Assembly: GCF_046614695.1 (NCBI RefSeq)
Contig: NZ_JBKKHQ010000028.1
Coordinates: 43,522-107,521, forward strand
From: Pokkaliibacter sp046614695
GTDB taxonomy: Bacteria; Pseudomonadota; Gammaproteobacteria; Pseudomonadales; Balneatricaceae
Direction: 5' to 3'
Length of the DNA: 64,000 bases
Shown here: piece by piece, positions 1 to 6,623 of the stretch
Layout: every line of letters starts with the position of its first letter
How positions within the stretch are numbered: position 1 is the first letter of the stretch
The notes under the pieces: generated by a model
Told to the model about the DNA's origin: nothing
What the model saw: only the letters and a program-made list of their open reading frames with translations
Database searches by the model: none
Translations under genes and position numbers: made by a program

Positions 1-441
1 AGCCTGGGGAATCACCACCAGCCACTGGATACCGACAAAGCGAATACCGAGGGCCTTGGCTGCCTCACCCTGCCCTTTGGGGATGGAGAGCAGGCCGCCA
101 CGGTGTACTTCGGCAATATAAGCACTTTCACAGATCACCATCGCGATCACACCGGCCCAGAAGGGGTCACTGAGAAGACCGGAGGTGCTGGGCAAGGCTT
201 GTGGCAGGTTGTAGATAAAAATCAGCAGGACAAGGAGAGGTAAACTTCTGAACAGCCAGATATAGAGACTGGCAGGAATGTTCAGGAACTTGAAGCGGGA
301 CTGTTTTGCCAACGCCAGCAGAAATCCCACCACATTACTGATACCCCAGCTGACCACGCTGAGCTTAATGACTGTCCAGCATGCCCACCAAAAGTCGGCT
401 AAGCTGAACAAGCTAAACATGTAGTTCCAGTCAAAGACCAT
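1..441 (-). CDS. Amino-acid ABC transporter permease (partial)
   Basis: The gene runs leftwards off the window, so only the first 147 residues are seen. The translation starts MVFDWNYMF and has several hydrophobic stretches. It carries the EAA-type loop near residues 124-133 (GQGEAAKALG), through which polar amino-acid permeases (HisM/GlnP family) contact their ATPase. It should form part of the inner-membrane channel of an amino-acid or opine importer. It diverges from the LysR gene at 836, which heads an operon of amine and amino-acid degrading enzymes, so the imported compound is probably that operon's substrate (inference). An in-frame GTG lies five codons upstream at 456. Neither start has a clear ribosome binding site, so the start is uncertain. 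Confidence 0.85.
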   Translation of the reverse strand, partial: MVFDWNYMFSLFSLADFWWACWTVIKLSVVSWGISNVVGFLLALAKQSRFKFLNIPASLYIWLFRSLPLLVLLIFIYNLPQALPSTSGLLSDPFWAGVIAMVICESAYIAEVHRGGLLSIPKGQGEAAKALGIRFVGIQWLVVIPQA

Positions 442-835
442 AGGATTTTCACTCACGCAAATATAAAGTGTTTAGGTCCGCTCCATTCAGAGCAATTCGT
501 TCTTCCTGAATATCTTCAAATACTATGGCGGGAGTGCTTCTCCACTAGCAATTATTAAATTTTTCTCTTCGGCATCAAAAAAAACTATCTAGCCAAGAGT
601 GCACCTGAATAGACCATTACCCCCGTAATTAATCCCCGGTCAATTACGCCAGAACAGCAATAAAGCACGCCACCCATTTCAAAAACGCCCCTTAAACGAT
701 CACTCCCTCCCCAAAACAGTGCGCATAATATTTTTGCTTCTTTATACGAGGTAAAAACCGTGGCATGGCACTTGCTTAATTACATAAAAAATATTCTTTA
801 ACAAAGTTTGAATACATTTCTTAAATGAGCAACAA
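442..835. promoter_or_regulatory. Divergent intergenic region between permease and LysR gene
   Basis: This gene-free stretch of about 390 bases separates the leftward permease from the rightward LysR gene. It is AT-rich, especially 540-600 and 725-830. It should hold both promoters and probably a LysR-type binding site, since such regulators usually act on the divergent gene. I could not pick out one convincing dyad, and no RNA gene or small ORF stood out. Confidence 0.45.
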
Positions 836-1759
836 ATGAAGAACTTCACTCTCAAGCAGCTTAAATACTTCGTCACCGTGGTAGAGACCGAGAGTATCGC
901 TGAGGCCTCGCGCCAGCTGCATATCGCCCAGCCCTCCATCTCCATTGCGGTGAAAAATCTGGAAGACAGCTTCGGCCAGCAGCTGTTTATCCGCCATCAT
1001 GCACAAGGCGTGTCCCTGACCCCTGGCGGGCGCCGTTTCTATGAGAAAGCCCAGGAATTACTGCGCCTGGCCTATGAGTTTGAACAGAACTCCATGGCCG
1101 ATAATGAGCAGGCCTCAGGCACCATCGCCATTGGCAGTTTTGAGTCGGTCGCGCCGCTGTACATTCCGCGGATGATCGCGGGCTTCAAGAAGATTTACCC
1201 GGAAATCACCATCCAGCTTTACGATGGCGAGCAGCATGAACTGATGGATGGCCTGCACCGTGGGCGCTTTGATCTGGCGTTTTTGTATGACCTCGACCTT
1301 GATGGCTCGATCCGCAAGGAAAAGCTGAATGCCCCCCACAAGCCTTATGCGCTGCTGCCTGCAGTCCATCCTCTGGCACAAAAAAAATCCGTGAGTCTGG
1401 AAGAGTTAAGCCGGGTACCGATGATCCTGCTGGATGTGATTCCCAGCAAAAATTACTTCCTCAGCATCTTTACCGAGAAGGGCCTTCGCCCTGAGGTTGC
1501 CTACAGCTCACCCTCAATCGAAATGGTGCGCTGCATGGTCGGACAGGGACTTGGCTTCTCTGTGCTGGTCACCCGCCCTCGCACCAACCTCACCTACGAC
1601 GGGCAAGAGCTGGCAGTGGTGGAGATCGATGATGAGATGGAAGAGTCGACCCTGATCATGGCCTATCTGAAAAATAACGAGCCCACCCGTCCGGCGCGTT
1701 TATTTATGGACTATTGCAAAACCTTGGAATTAAATACGCTGCAAAACAAGATAGATTAA
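836..1759 (+). CDS. LysR-family transcriptional regulator
   Basis: This 307-residue protein has the LysR plan. An N-terminal winged helix-turn-helix (about residues 1-62, including LKQLKYFVTVVETESIAEAS) is followed by a periplasmic-binding-protein-like effector domain from about 90 onward. It stands between a divergent amino-acid ABC permease and a co-directional operon of a flavin monooxygenase, Rid protein, DUF1028 protein and M20 deacylase. It most likely activates one or both in response to the substrate or an intermediate (inference). The start at 836 fits family length, but the ribosome binding site is weak. The specific effector cannot be read from the sequence. Confidence 0.9.
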   Translation: MKNFTLKQLKYFVTVVETESIAEASRQLHIAQPSISIAVKNLEDSFGQQLFIRHHAQGVSLTPGGRRFYEKAQELLRLAYEFEQNSMADNEQASGTIAIGSFESVAPLYIPRMIAGFKKIYPEITIQLYDGEQHELMDGLHRGRFDLAFLYDLDLDGSIRKEKLNAPHKPYALLPAVHPLAQKKSVSLEELSRVPMILLDVIPSKNYFLSIFTEKGLRPEVAYSSPSIEMVRCMVGQGLGFSVLVTRPRTNLTYDGQELAVVEIDDEMEESTLIMAYLKNNEPTRPARLFMDYCKTLELNTLQNKID

Positions 1760-1770
1760 AAGTATTCATT

Positions 1771-1789
1771 GGCTATAAAAAATATAGCC
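1771..1789. promoter_or_regulatory. Perfect dyad, candidate LysR operator
   Basis: GGCTATA and TATAGCC form a 7-base inverted repeat around five A residues. The core TATAAAAAATATA fits the T-N11-A pattern bound by LysR-family proteins. It lies 12 bases past the LysR stop codon and about 135 bases before the monooxygenase start. It could instead be a weak terminator, but it has no T tract. Confidence 0.4.
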
Positions 1790-1925
1790 CCTATTTAAAA
1801 ACAGGGTGACTAATAATTTTATAGTCAGAGATTAGATTTATAATAATTTACTGCTTTTGTTCGCTCCCATAATCTTGGCTTATTCATTCCAAGGTAATAA
1901 GACCGGGAAAAGAAAGGCGTTCAAA

Positions 1926-3182
1926 ATGACAGTCAATAAAACGGAAATAGATACTCTAATTGTTGGGGCTGGGCAGGCAGGTATTGCCATGAGCGAACAC
2001 CTGACTCGCCAGGAAGTTCCCCATCTTGTCCTTGAGAAAAACCGTATTGCTGAAGCCTGGCGCAGCGGGCGTTGGGACTCTCTGGTCGCCAACGGCCCGG
2101 CCTGGCATGACCGCTTTCCCGGTATGACCTTTCCGGGCAGCGACCCTGACAGTTTTGTACCGAAGGATCAGGTCGCCGATTACTTCGAAGCCTATGCGGA
2201 AAAGTTTAACGCTCCGGTAAAAACCGGCGTGACCGTACTGAGCGTTGAGCGCAATGAAGGCAACCGTGGCTTTACCGTCACCACCTCTGATGGCGTGATT
2301 GAAGCCCAGCGCATTGTTGCCGCCACCGGCCCCTTCCATAAGCCTGTTATTCCGGCCATCGCGCCAAAAGATCCTGAGCTTTATCAGATTCACTCCGCCA
2401 AGTACTACAACCCCGAGCAATTGCCGGAAGGCGCTGTGCTGGTGGTCGGTGCGGGCTCCTCCGGCGTACAGATTGCCGATGAGCTGAACCGCGCAGGCAA
2501 GCAGGTCTTCCTGTCTGTTGGCCCCCATGATCGTCCCCCGCGCAGCTATCGTGGTCGTGACTTTGTCTGGTGGCTGGGAGTACTTGGTCTGTGGGATGCC
2601 GCAGCCAATGAACCCGGTAAAGAACACGTCACCATCGCCGTCAGTGGCGCCCATGGCGGTCGTACTATCGATTTTCGTCAGCTGGCGGCTGAAGGCATTA
2701 ATCTGGTCGGTCGTACCAAAGCCTTCACTCACGACAGCGTGACCTTTGATGCGGATCTCTCTGCCAACATCAATGCCGGTGACAACAACTACCTGTCCCT
2801 GCTGGATGCTGCCGATGCCTACATCGACCGCAATGGCCTCGACCTGCCTTTGGAGCCGCAGGCCCGTGAGTTTCTGGCCGACCCCGAGAGCATGACCCAG
2901 CCGACACTTGAGCTGAACCTCAAGGAAGCCGGTATCAGCGCCATCATCTGGGCGACCGGCTACGCCACGGATTACAGCTGGCTGACCGTTGATGCGTTCG
3001 ATGAAAAGGGCCAGCCCAAACACCATCGCGGTGTCTCCAAAGAAGCCGGCGTGTATTTCCTCGGTTTACCCTGGCTGTCCCGCCGTGGCTCCACCTTTAT
3101 CTGGGGTGTCTGGCATGACGCGAAGTACATCGCCGACCAGATCGTGATCCAGCGTCAGTACCAGCAGTACCGCAACGCCTGA
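1926..3182 (+). CDS. Flavin-dependent (FMO-like) monooxygenase
   Basis: This is a flavoprotein of 418 residues. It shows an N-terminal FAD-binding Rossmann motif (GAGQAGIA, about residues 14-21), a second dinucleotide motif for NAD(P)H near the middle (VVGAGSSGVQIA), and an ATG-type motif near the C-terminal third (IIWATGYATDYSW). This order is that of the FMO/Trk-type NAD(P)H-dependent monooxygenases, which hydroxylate nitrogen or sulfur. The longer frame opens at 1857, but the ATG at 1926 follows a purine-rich stretch and begins the conserved fold, so I chose it. It is first in an operon with Rid, DUF1028 and M20 genes, suggesting that it oxidises an amine to a product the later enzymes hydrolyse. 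The substrate is unknown. Confidence 0.85.
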   Translation: MTVNKTEIDTLIVGAGQAGIAMSEHLTRQEVPHLVLEKNRIAEAWRSGRWDSLVANGPAWHDRFPGMTFPGSDPDSFVPKDQVADYFEAYAEKFNAPVKTGVTVLSVERNEGNRGFTVTTSDGVIEAQRIVAATGPFHKPVIPAIAPKDPELYQIHSAKYYNPEQLPEGAVLVVGAGSSGVQIADELNRAGKQVFLSVGPHDRPPRSYRGRDFVWWLGVLGLWDAAANEPGKEHVTIAVSGAHGGRTIDFRQLAAEGINLVGRTKAFTHDSVTFDADLSANINAGDNNYLSLLDAADAYIDRNGLDLPLEPQAREFLADPESMTQPTLELNLKEAGISAIIWATGYATDYSWLTVDAFDEKGQPKHHRGVSKEAGVYFLGLPWLSRRGSTFIWGVWHDAKYIADQIVIQRQYQQYRNA

Positions 3183-3227
3183 ACCGGCGCCGGAACCTCA
3201 CTTATTTAACGGTATTCAGGATTCATC

Positions 3228-3662
3228 ATGGCAACTCATACTCGTATCCGGATGTTCAACACCAAGGAAACCTATCCTAACCAGTCGCTGGACAATGACC
3301 TTTGTCAGGCCGTGCGCGCTGGCAACACCGTTTATGTTCGCGGTCAGGTAGGGACGGATTTTGATGGCAAGCTGGTCGGCCTTGGTCTGCCGCAGGCGCA
3401 AACCGAACAGGCGATGAAGAACGTCAAGCAGTTGCTGGAAGAAGCCGGCAGCGATCTTTCCCACATCGTCAAAACCACCACCTACATCACTGACCCGCGC
3501 TTTCGTGAGCCGGTCTACCGTGAAGTCGGCAAATGGCTAAAAGGGGTCTACCCCATCTCCACTGGTCTGGTGGTGGCAGGTCTTGCCCAGCCTGAATGGC
3601 TGATGGAAATCGACGTAATCGCGGTGATCCCTGATGACTGGGAAGCCAAGGAGGACAAATGA
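3228..3662 (+). CDS. Rid-family (YjgF/YER057c/UK114) protein lacking the catalytic Arg
   Basis: This 144-residue protein has the Rid fold signature, with VRAGNTVYVRGQVG near residues 28-42 and the C-terminal strand MEIDVIAVI. Canonical RidA hydrolyses reactive enamines and imines using an arginine in a P-A-R-S-like motif. The aligned segment here is YPISTG (residues 108-113), with serine 111 where the arginine should be. This places it in an Arg-lacking subgroup, so simple imine deaminase activity is doubtful. Its stop overlaps the next gene's start by four bases (ATGA), indicating translational coupling with the DUF1028 gene. It trails the monooxygenase gene by 45 bases. A role in handling the monooxygenase product is inferred from context. 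Confidence 0.85.
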   Translation: MATHTRIRMFNTKETYPNQSLDNDLCQAVRAGNTVYVRGQVGTDFDGKLVGLGLPQAQTEQAMKNVKQLLEEAGSDLSHIVKTTTYITDPRFREPVYREVGKWLKGVYPISTGLVVAGLAQPEWLMEIDVIAVIPDDWEAKEDK

Positions 3663-4333
3663 CTATTTCCATTACCGCACGCTGTGCTGAAACCGGACAA
3701 CTGGGCATTGCGATCAGCTCTTCCAGTATTGCTGTAGGCGCGCGCTGCCCCTGGCTGCAAGCCGGTGTCGGCGCGGTATCAACGCAGAACATTACCCTTC
3801 CAGCGCTGGGCCATCAGATTCTTTCGCGTCTGGAAGCAGGTTTGTCGCCTGATCAGGCTATGAAACAATCCCTCGCGGATGATCGCTTCAGCAGCTATCG
3901 CCAGGTCACAGTGATCGGCGCCACTGGTGAAACCAGCTGCTTCAGCGGCACCGATACCCTTGGTGTGCATAACATGGTTCAGGGCAAAAACTGTGTGGTG
4001 GCGGGTAATATGCTCTCCAGTCAGGCGGTCATCAATGCCATGGTTGATGCCTTTGAAAACTCCAGCGGCGAGCTGACCGAGCGTTTGATTAACGCCCTGC
4101 AGGCCGGTGTGGACAATGGCGGTGAAGCGGGCCCTGTGCACTCAGCGGCAGTCAAAGTGGTCGATGACTACACCTGGCCACTGGTAGACCTGCGTGTCGA
4201 CTGGGCCGATGACGCCCCGGTCGCCGAGCTTGCCAAGCTCTGGCATGATTACGAGCCGCAGATGCAGGCTTATGTGACGCGCGCTCTTGATCCGCGTGAA
4301 GCGCCAAGCTACGGCGTGCCCGGTGATGAATAA
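3659..4333 (+). CDS. DUF1028 family protein (Ntn-hydrolase-like)
   Basis: This is a protein of 224 residues that matches DUF1028. It begins MTISITARCAETGQLGIAIS, has the glycine-rich segment VGARCPWLQAGVGAVSTQ, and later GGEAGPVHSAAVKVVDDYTWPLVDLRVDW. The family is grouped with N-terminal-nucleophile hydrolases but has no settled reaction. It overlaps the Rid gene by four bases and the M20 gene by eight, so the three are probably translated together. A hydrolytic step on an amide or imine-derived intermediate would fit, but this is inference. Confidence 0.85.
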   Translation: MTISITARCAETGQLGIAISSSSIAVGARCPWLQAGVGAVSTQNITLPALGHQILSRLEAGLSPDQAMKQSLADDRFSSYRQVTVIGATGETSCFSGTDTLGVHNMVQGKNCVVAGNMLSSQAVINAMVDAFENSSGELTERLINALQAGVDNGGEAGPVHSAAVKVVDDYTWPLVDLRVDWADDAPVAELAKLWHDYEPQMQAYVTRALDPREAPSYGVPGDE

Positions 4334-5489
4334 TTCACTTCGGGCAATGCTGAACCAGCTGCTGAGCTTTGATACCACCAGCCGCGAGTCCAACATTGAG
4401 CTGATTCACGCCATCCGTGATCATCTCGAGCGGCTCGGTATCGAATCAACACTGATCTTCAATGACGAACACACCAAGGCGAACCTGTATGCTCGCCTTG
4501 GTCCAGCGGGCGATGGCGGCGTGATGCTTTCCGGGCACACGGACGTTGTCCCCGTGGACGGTCAGGCCTGGAGCCACCCGCCGTTTCAGCTCACTGAGCA
4601 GGATGGCCGCTGCTACGGCCGTGGCAGTGCCGATATGAAAGGCTTTATCGCCTGCGTGCTGGATGCCCTGCCCCGCTTTCAACTGCAACCATTGCGTATG
4701 CCGCTTCATCTGGCGTTTTCTTACGATGAAGAAGTCGGCTGTCTTGGGGTACGTAGCCTGATCGAACACCTGAAGGCCTCACCGGAAAAGCCCGCGATGT
4801 GCATTATCGGTGAGCCGACCAGTATGCAGCCGGTGTACGGCCATAAAGGCAAGGTCGCCATGCGCTGCAAAGTGCAGGGCCATGCCTGCCATTCGGCCTA
4901 CGCACCGGAAGGGGTCAATGCCATTGAGTACGCCGCCAGGCTCATTGGCAAAATGACGGAAATTGCCGAGCCGTTAAAAGCCATTCGGGATGCGCGCTTT
5001 GACCCGCCTTTTAGCACCCTGCAAACAGGCACCATTCGCGGCGGCGCTGCGCTCAATATCGTCCCGGAAGCCTGCCAGTTCGACTTCGAGATGCGCTACC
5101 TGCCCGAGGCAGATGTCGATGGAACCATGGCGGCGATCCAGCGCTATGCCAGTGACAGCCTGGTACCGGCGATGCGTCAGGTGCATGCGGATTCCAACAT
5201 CGCATTTGAACCCCTGAGCGCCTATCCGGGCCTGCTGACAGACCCACAATCCGACTTTGCCCAATGGCTGAGTGAATGGGCAGGAAGCGATCGCTCCAGT
5301 ACCGTGGCCTTTGGTACCGAAGGAGGGCTCTTTGATGAGATGGGCATCGCTACCCTCGTCTGTGGCCCCGGCAGTATGGAGCAGGGCCACAAACCCGATG
5401 AGTTTGTGAGTGTCGATCAGCTCAACGGCTGTATGACCATGCTGGATAACCTTTGTCAGTGGATGAGCGATAACGCCGCAGACCGATAA
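4326..5489 (+). CDS. M20 family deacylase (ArgE/DapE-like)
   Basis: This is a 387-residue protein from the ATG at 4326, which overlaps the DUF1028 gene by eight bases. The frame extends upstream to 4287 without added homology. It has the two-zinc M20 motifs: GHTDVVPVDG (His and Asp ligands), GRGSADMKGF, the catalytic YDEEVGC and the ligand-bearing GEPTSM, with the dimerisation domain between. Length and motifs suit acetylornithine deacetylase or a related N-acyl amino-acid deacylase. Because it closes a catabolic operon and not an arginine operon, it more likely removes an acyl group from a degradation intermediate than makes ornithine (inference). An intrinsic terminator follows at once. Confidence 0.88.
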   Translation: MNNSLRAMLNQLLSFDTTSRESNIELIHAIRDHLERLGIESTLIFNDEHTKANLYARLGPAGDGGVMLSGHTDVVPVDGQAWSHPPFQLTEQDGRCYGRGSADMKGFIACVLDALPRFQLQPLRMPLHLAFSYDEEVGCLGVRSLIEHLKASPEKPAMCIIGEPTSMQPVYGHKGKVAMRCKVQGHACHSAYAPEGVNAIEYAARLIGKMTEIAEPLKAIRDARFDPPFSTLQTGTIRGGAALNIVPEACQFDFEMRYLPEADVDGTMAAIQRYASDSLVPAMRQVHADSNIAFEPLSAYPGLLTDPQSDFAQWLSEWAGSDRSSTVAFGTEGGLFDEMGIATLVCGPGSMEQGHKPDEFVSVDQLNGCMTMLDNLCQWMSDNAADR

Positions 5490-5494
5490 AACGA

Positions 5495-5523
5495 AAAAAG
5501 CCGAGATTGACTCTCGGCTTTTT
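5495..5523 (+). terminator. Intrinsic terminator after the M20 gene
   Basis: The stem AAGCCGAGA/TCTCGGCTT lies between an A run and a T run. It can serve both the rightward monooxygenase operon and the leftward tail-collar gene. Confidence 0.85.
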
Positions 5524-5539
5524 ACTGCAGGCTCAGCGA

Positions 5540-6331
5540 TTAAGGGCGGGGAGGATAAACCCCTCCTTCCGCCATAATACAGGTCGTCATTCCCAGCGAA
5601 GGTGGCAGCGTAGGCGTAGTCATCGTCGCGCCATTGATACCTGTGCCGCCAACGGCGACGGTGCCTCCGGTCACTGCTTGTACCGATGTACCCGGGAAGC
5701 CCGACGAACCGCTCACCTGAGTACTAACGGCAACGGTCGATGTCGCATCAGGCGTCTGGGTTGAGTAAGGCCCCACCACCGTGCTTTGTGATACCCCCGC
5801 AGTCACTTTTACCCCTCCAAGATAGTTCTGGCCTGCCGCAGGTGTAGAGCTTCCCACTTGAGTGGTATTAACAGGAATACTGGAAGTCACTTGCAGCGTG
5901 GAAGGCGTAGCAGGTATTGCCACCGAAGAGGTTTGAGGGACAAAGGTGGCAGTATGAGTATGCGCAGGCAACGGCACCAGTTGGGTTATCTGCTTCTGCC
6001 CAAACTGGGTGCCAACATTGATGGTGGCTCCCAGAAACGGACTCGCTCCTGTTCCCACCGAAACCCGACCACGCAAATCAGGAAGGTTAAAGGTTGTAAC
6101 CCCGGATCCGCCATAATAGTTACTCAAGAGTGAATACAACGCCGGATTTGAATTTACCGTGATCGAACGACCATCGGCAGGCAGCCATCCATCAGGACAG
6201 AAATTGGCGGCAAAGGTACAGACCGTACCCAGGTAATCATCAGGGCCACATGCCATGGCTTTATTCGGTGTTCCAAAGGAGCCTGCTGACACTACAGCAA
6301 TAGCGATACCCAACTTCACTAATCCTTTCAT
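5540..6331 (-). CDS. Exported tail-collar domain protein
   Basis: This 263-residue protein has a clear signal peptide (lysine, hydrophobic run, then PNKAMA before the cleavage site near residue 27). A phage tail-collar domain follows at about residues 35-95, with CPDGWLPADG, YSLLSNYYGG and FNLPDLRGRVSVGTG. The rest is a serine, threonine and valine-rich repetitive region. Such single-gene collar proteins (microcystin-dependent-protein type) occur outside prophages, and no phage genes lie nearby. The signal peptide implies export to the periplasm or cell surface. Function unknown; a surface fibre or adhesin-like role is possible. It converges with the preceding operon on a shared terminator. 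Confidence 0.8.
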   Translation of the reverse strand: MKGLVKLGIAIAVVSAGSFGTPNKAMACGPDDYLGTVCTFAANFCPDGWLPADGRSITVNSNPALYSLLSNYYGGSGVTTFNLPDLRGRVSVGTGASPFLGATINVGTQFGQKQITQLVPLPAHTHTATFVPQTSSVAIPATPSTLQVTSSIPVNTTQVGSSTPAAGQNYLGGVKVTAGVSQSTVVGPYSTQTPDATSTVAVSTQVSGSSGFPGTSVQAVTGGTVAVGGTGINGATMTTPTLPPSLGMTTCIMAEGGVYPPRP

Positions 6332-6623
6332 GCTCTATCCCTTAAAGGTCTGATTTTGAAACATTTCAAAGCTAGATTAAGGAACAGACCTCCGCCAGCC
6401 ATTTAGACTAACGAAAGGGTAATAGTGTTGATTTAAGGCAGCTTTGGTTGAGTTAAAACGCCAGCAAAACGAGTGACGGGCTAACACCGCTGAATATTTG
6501 AAGCCAATTCGGAACAATGGCAACATTACCAGCCACATCCGCGGTGCCCATTTGCGTGAATTCATTCGCCACAATGAATTGCCCCAATACCGCCCCAAAG
6601 TATTCTCAAGGATTGCCAAGTCA

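Noticed and set aside
1956..3026. Long open frame on the minus strand opposite the flavin monooxygenase gene
   Set aside because: The frame mirrors codon use of the plus-strand gene, which has clear FAD and NAD(P) motifs. The minus translation shows no recognisable domain.
5540..6331. Prophage remnant
   Set aside because: The tail-collar gene has a signal peptide and no capsid, terminase, lysis or integrase genes nearby.
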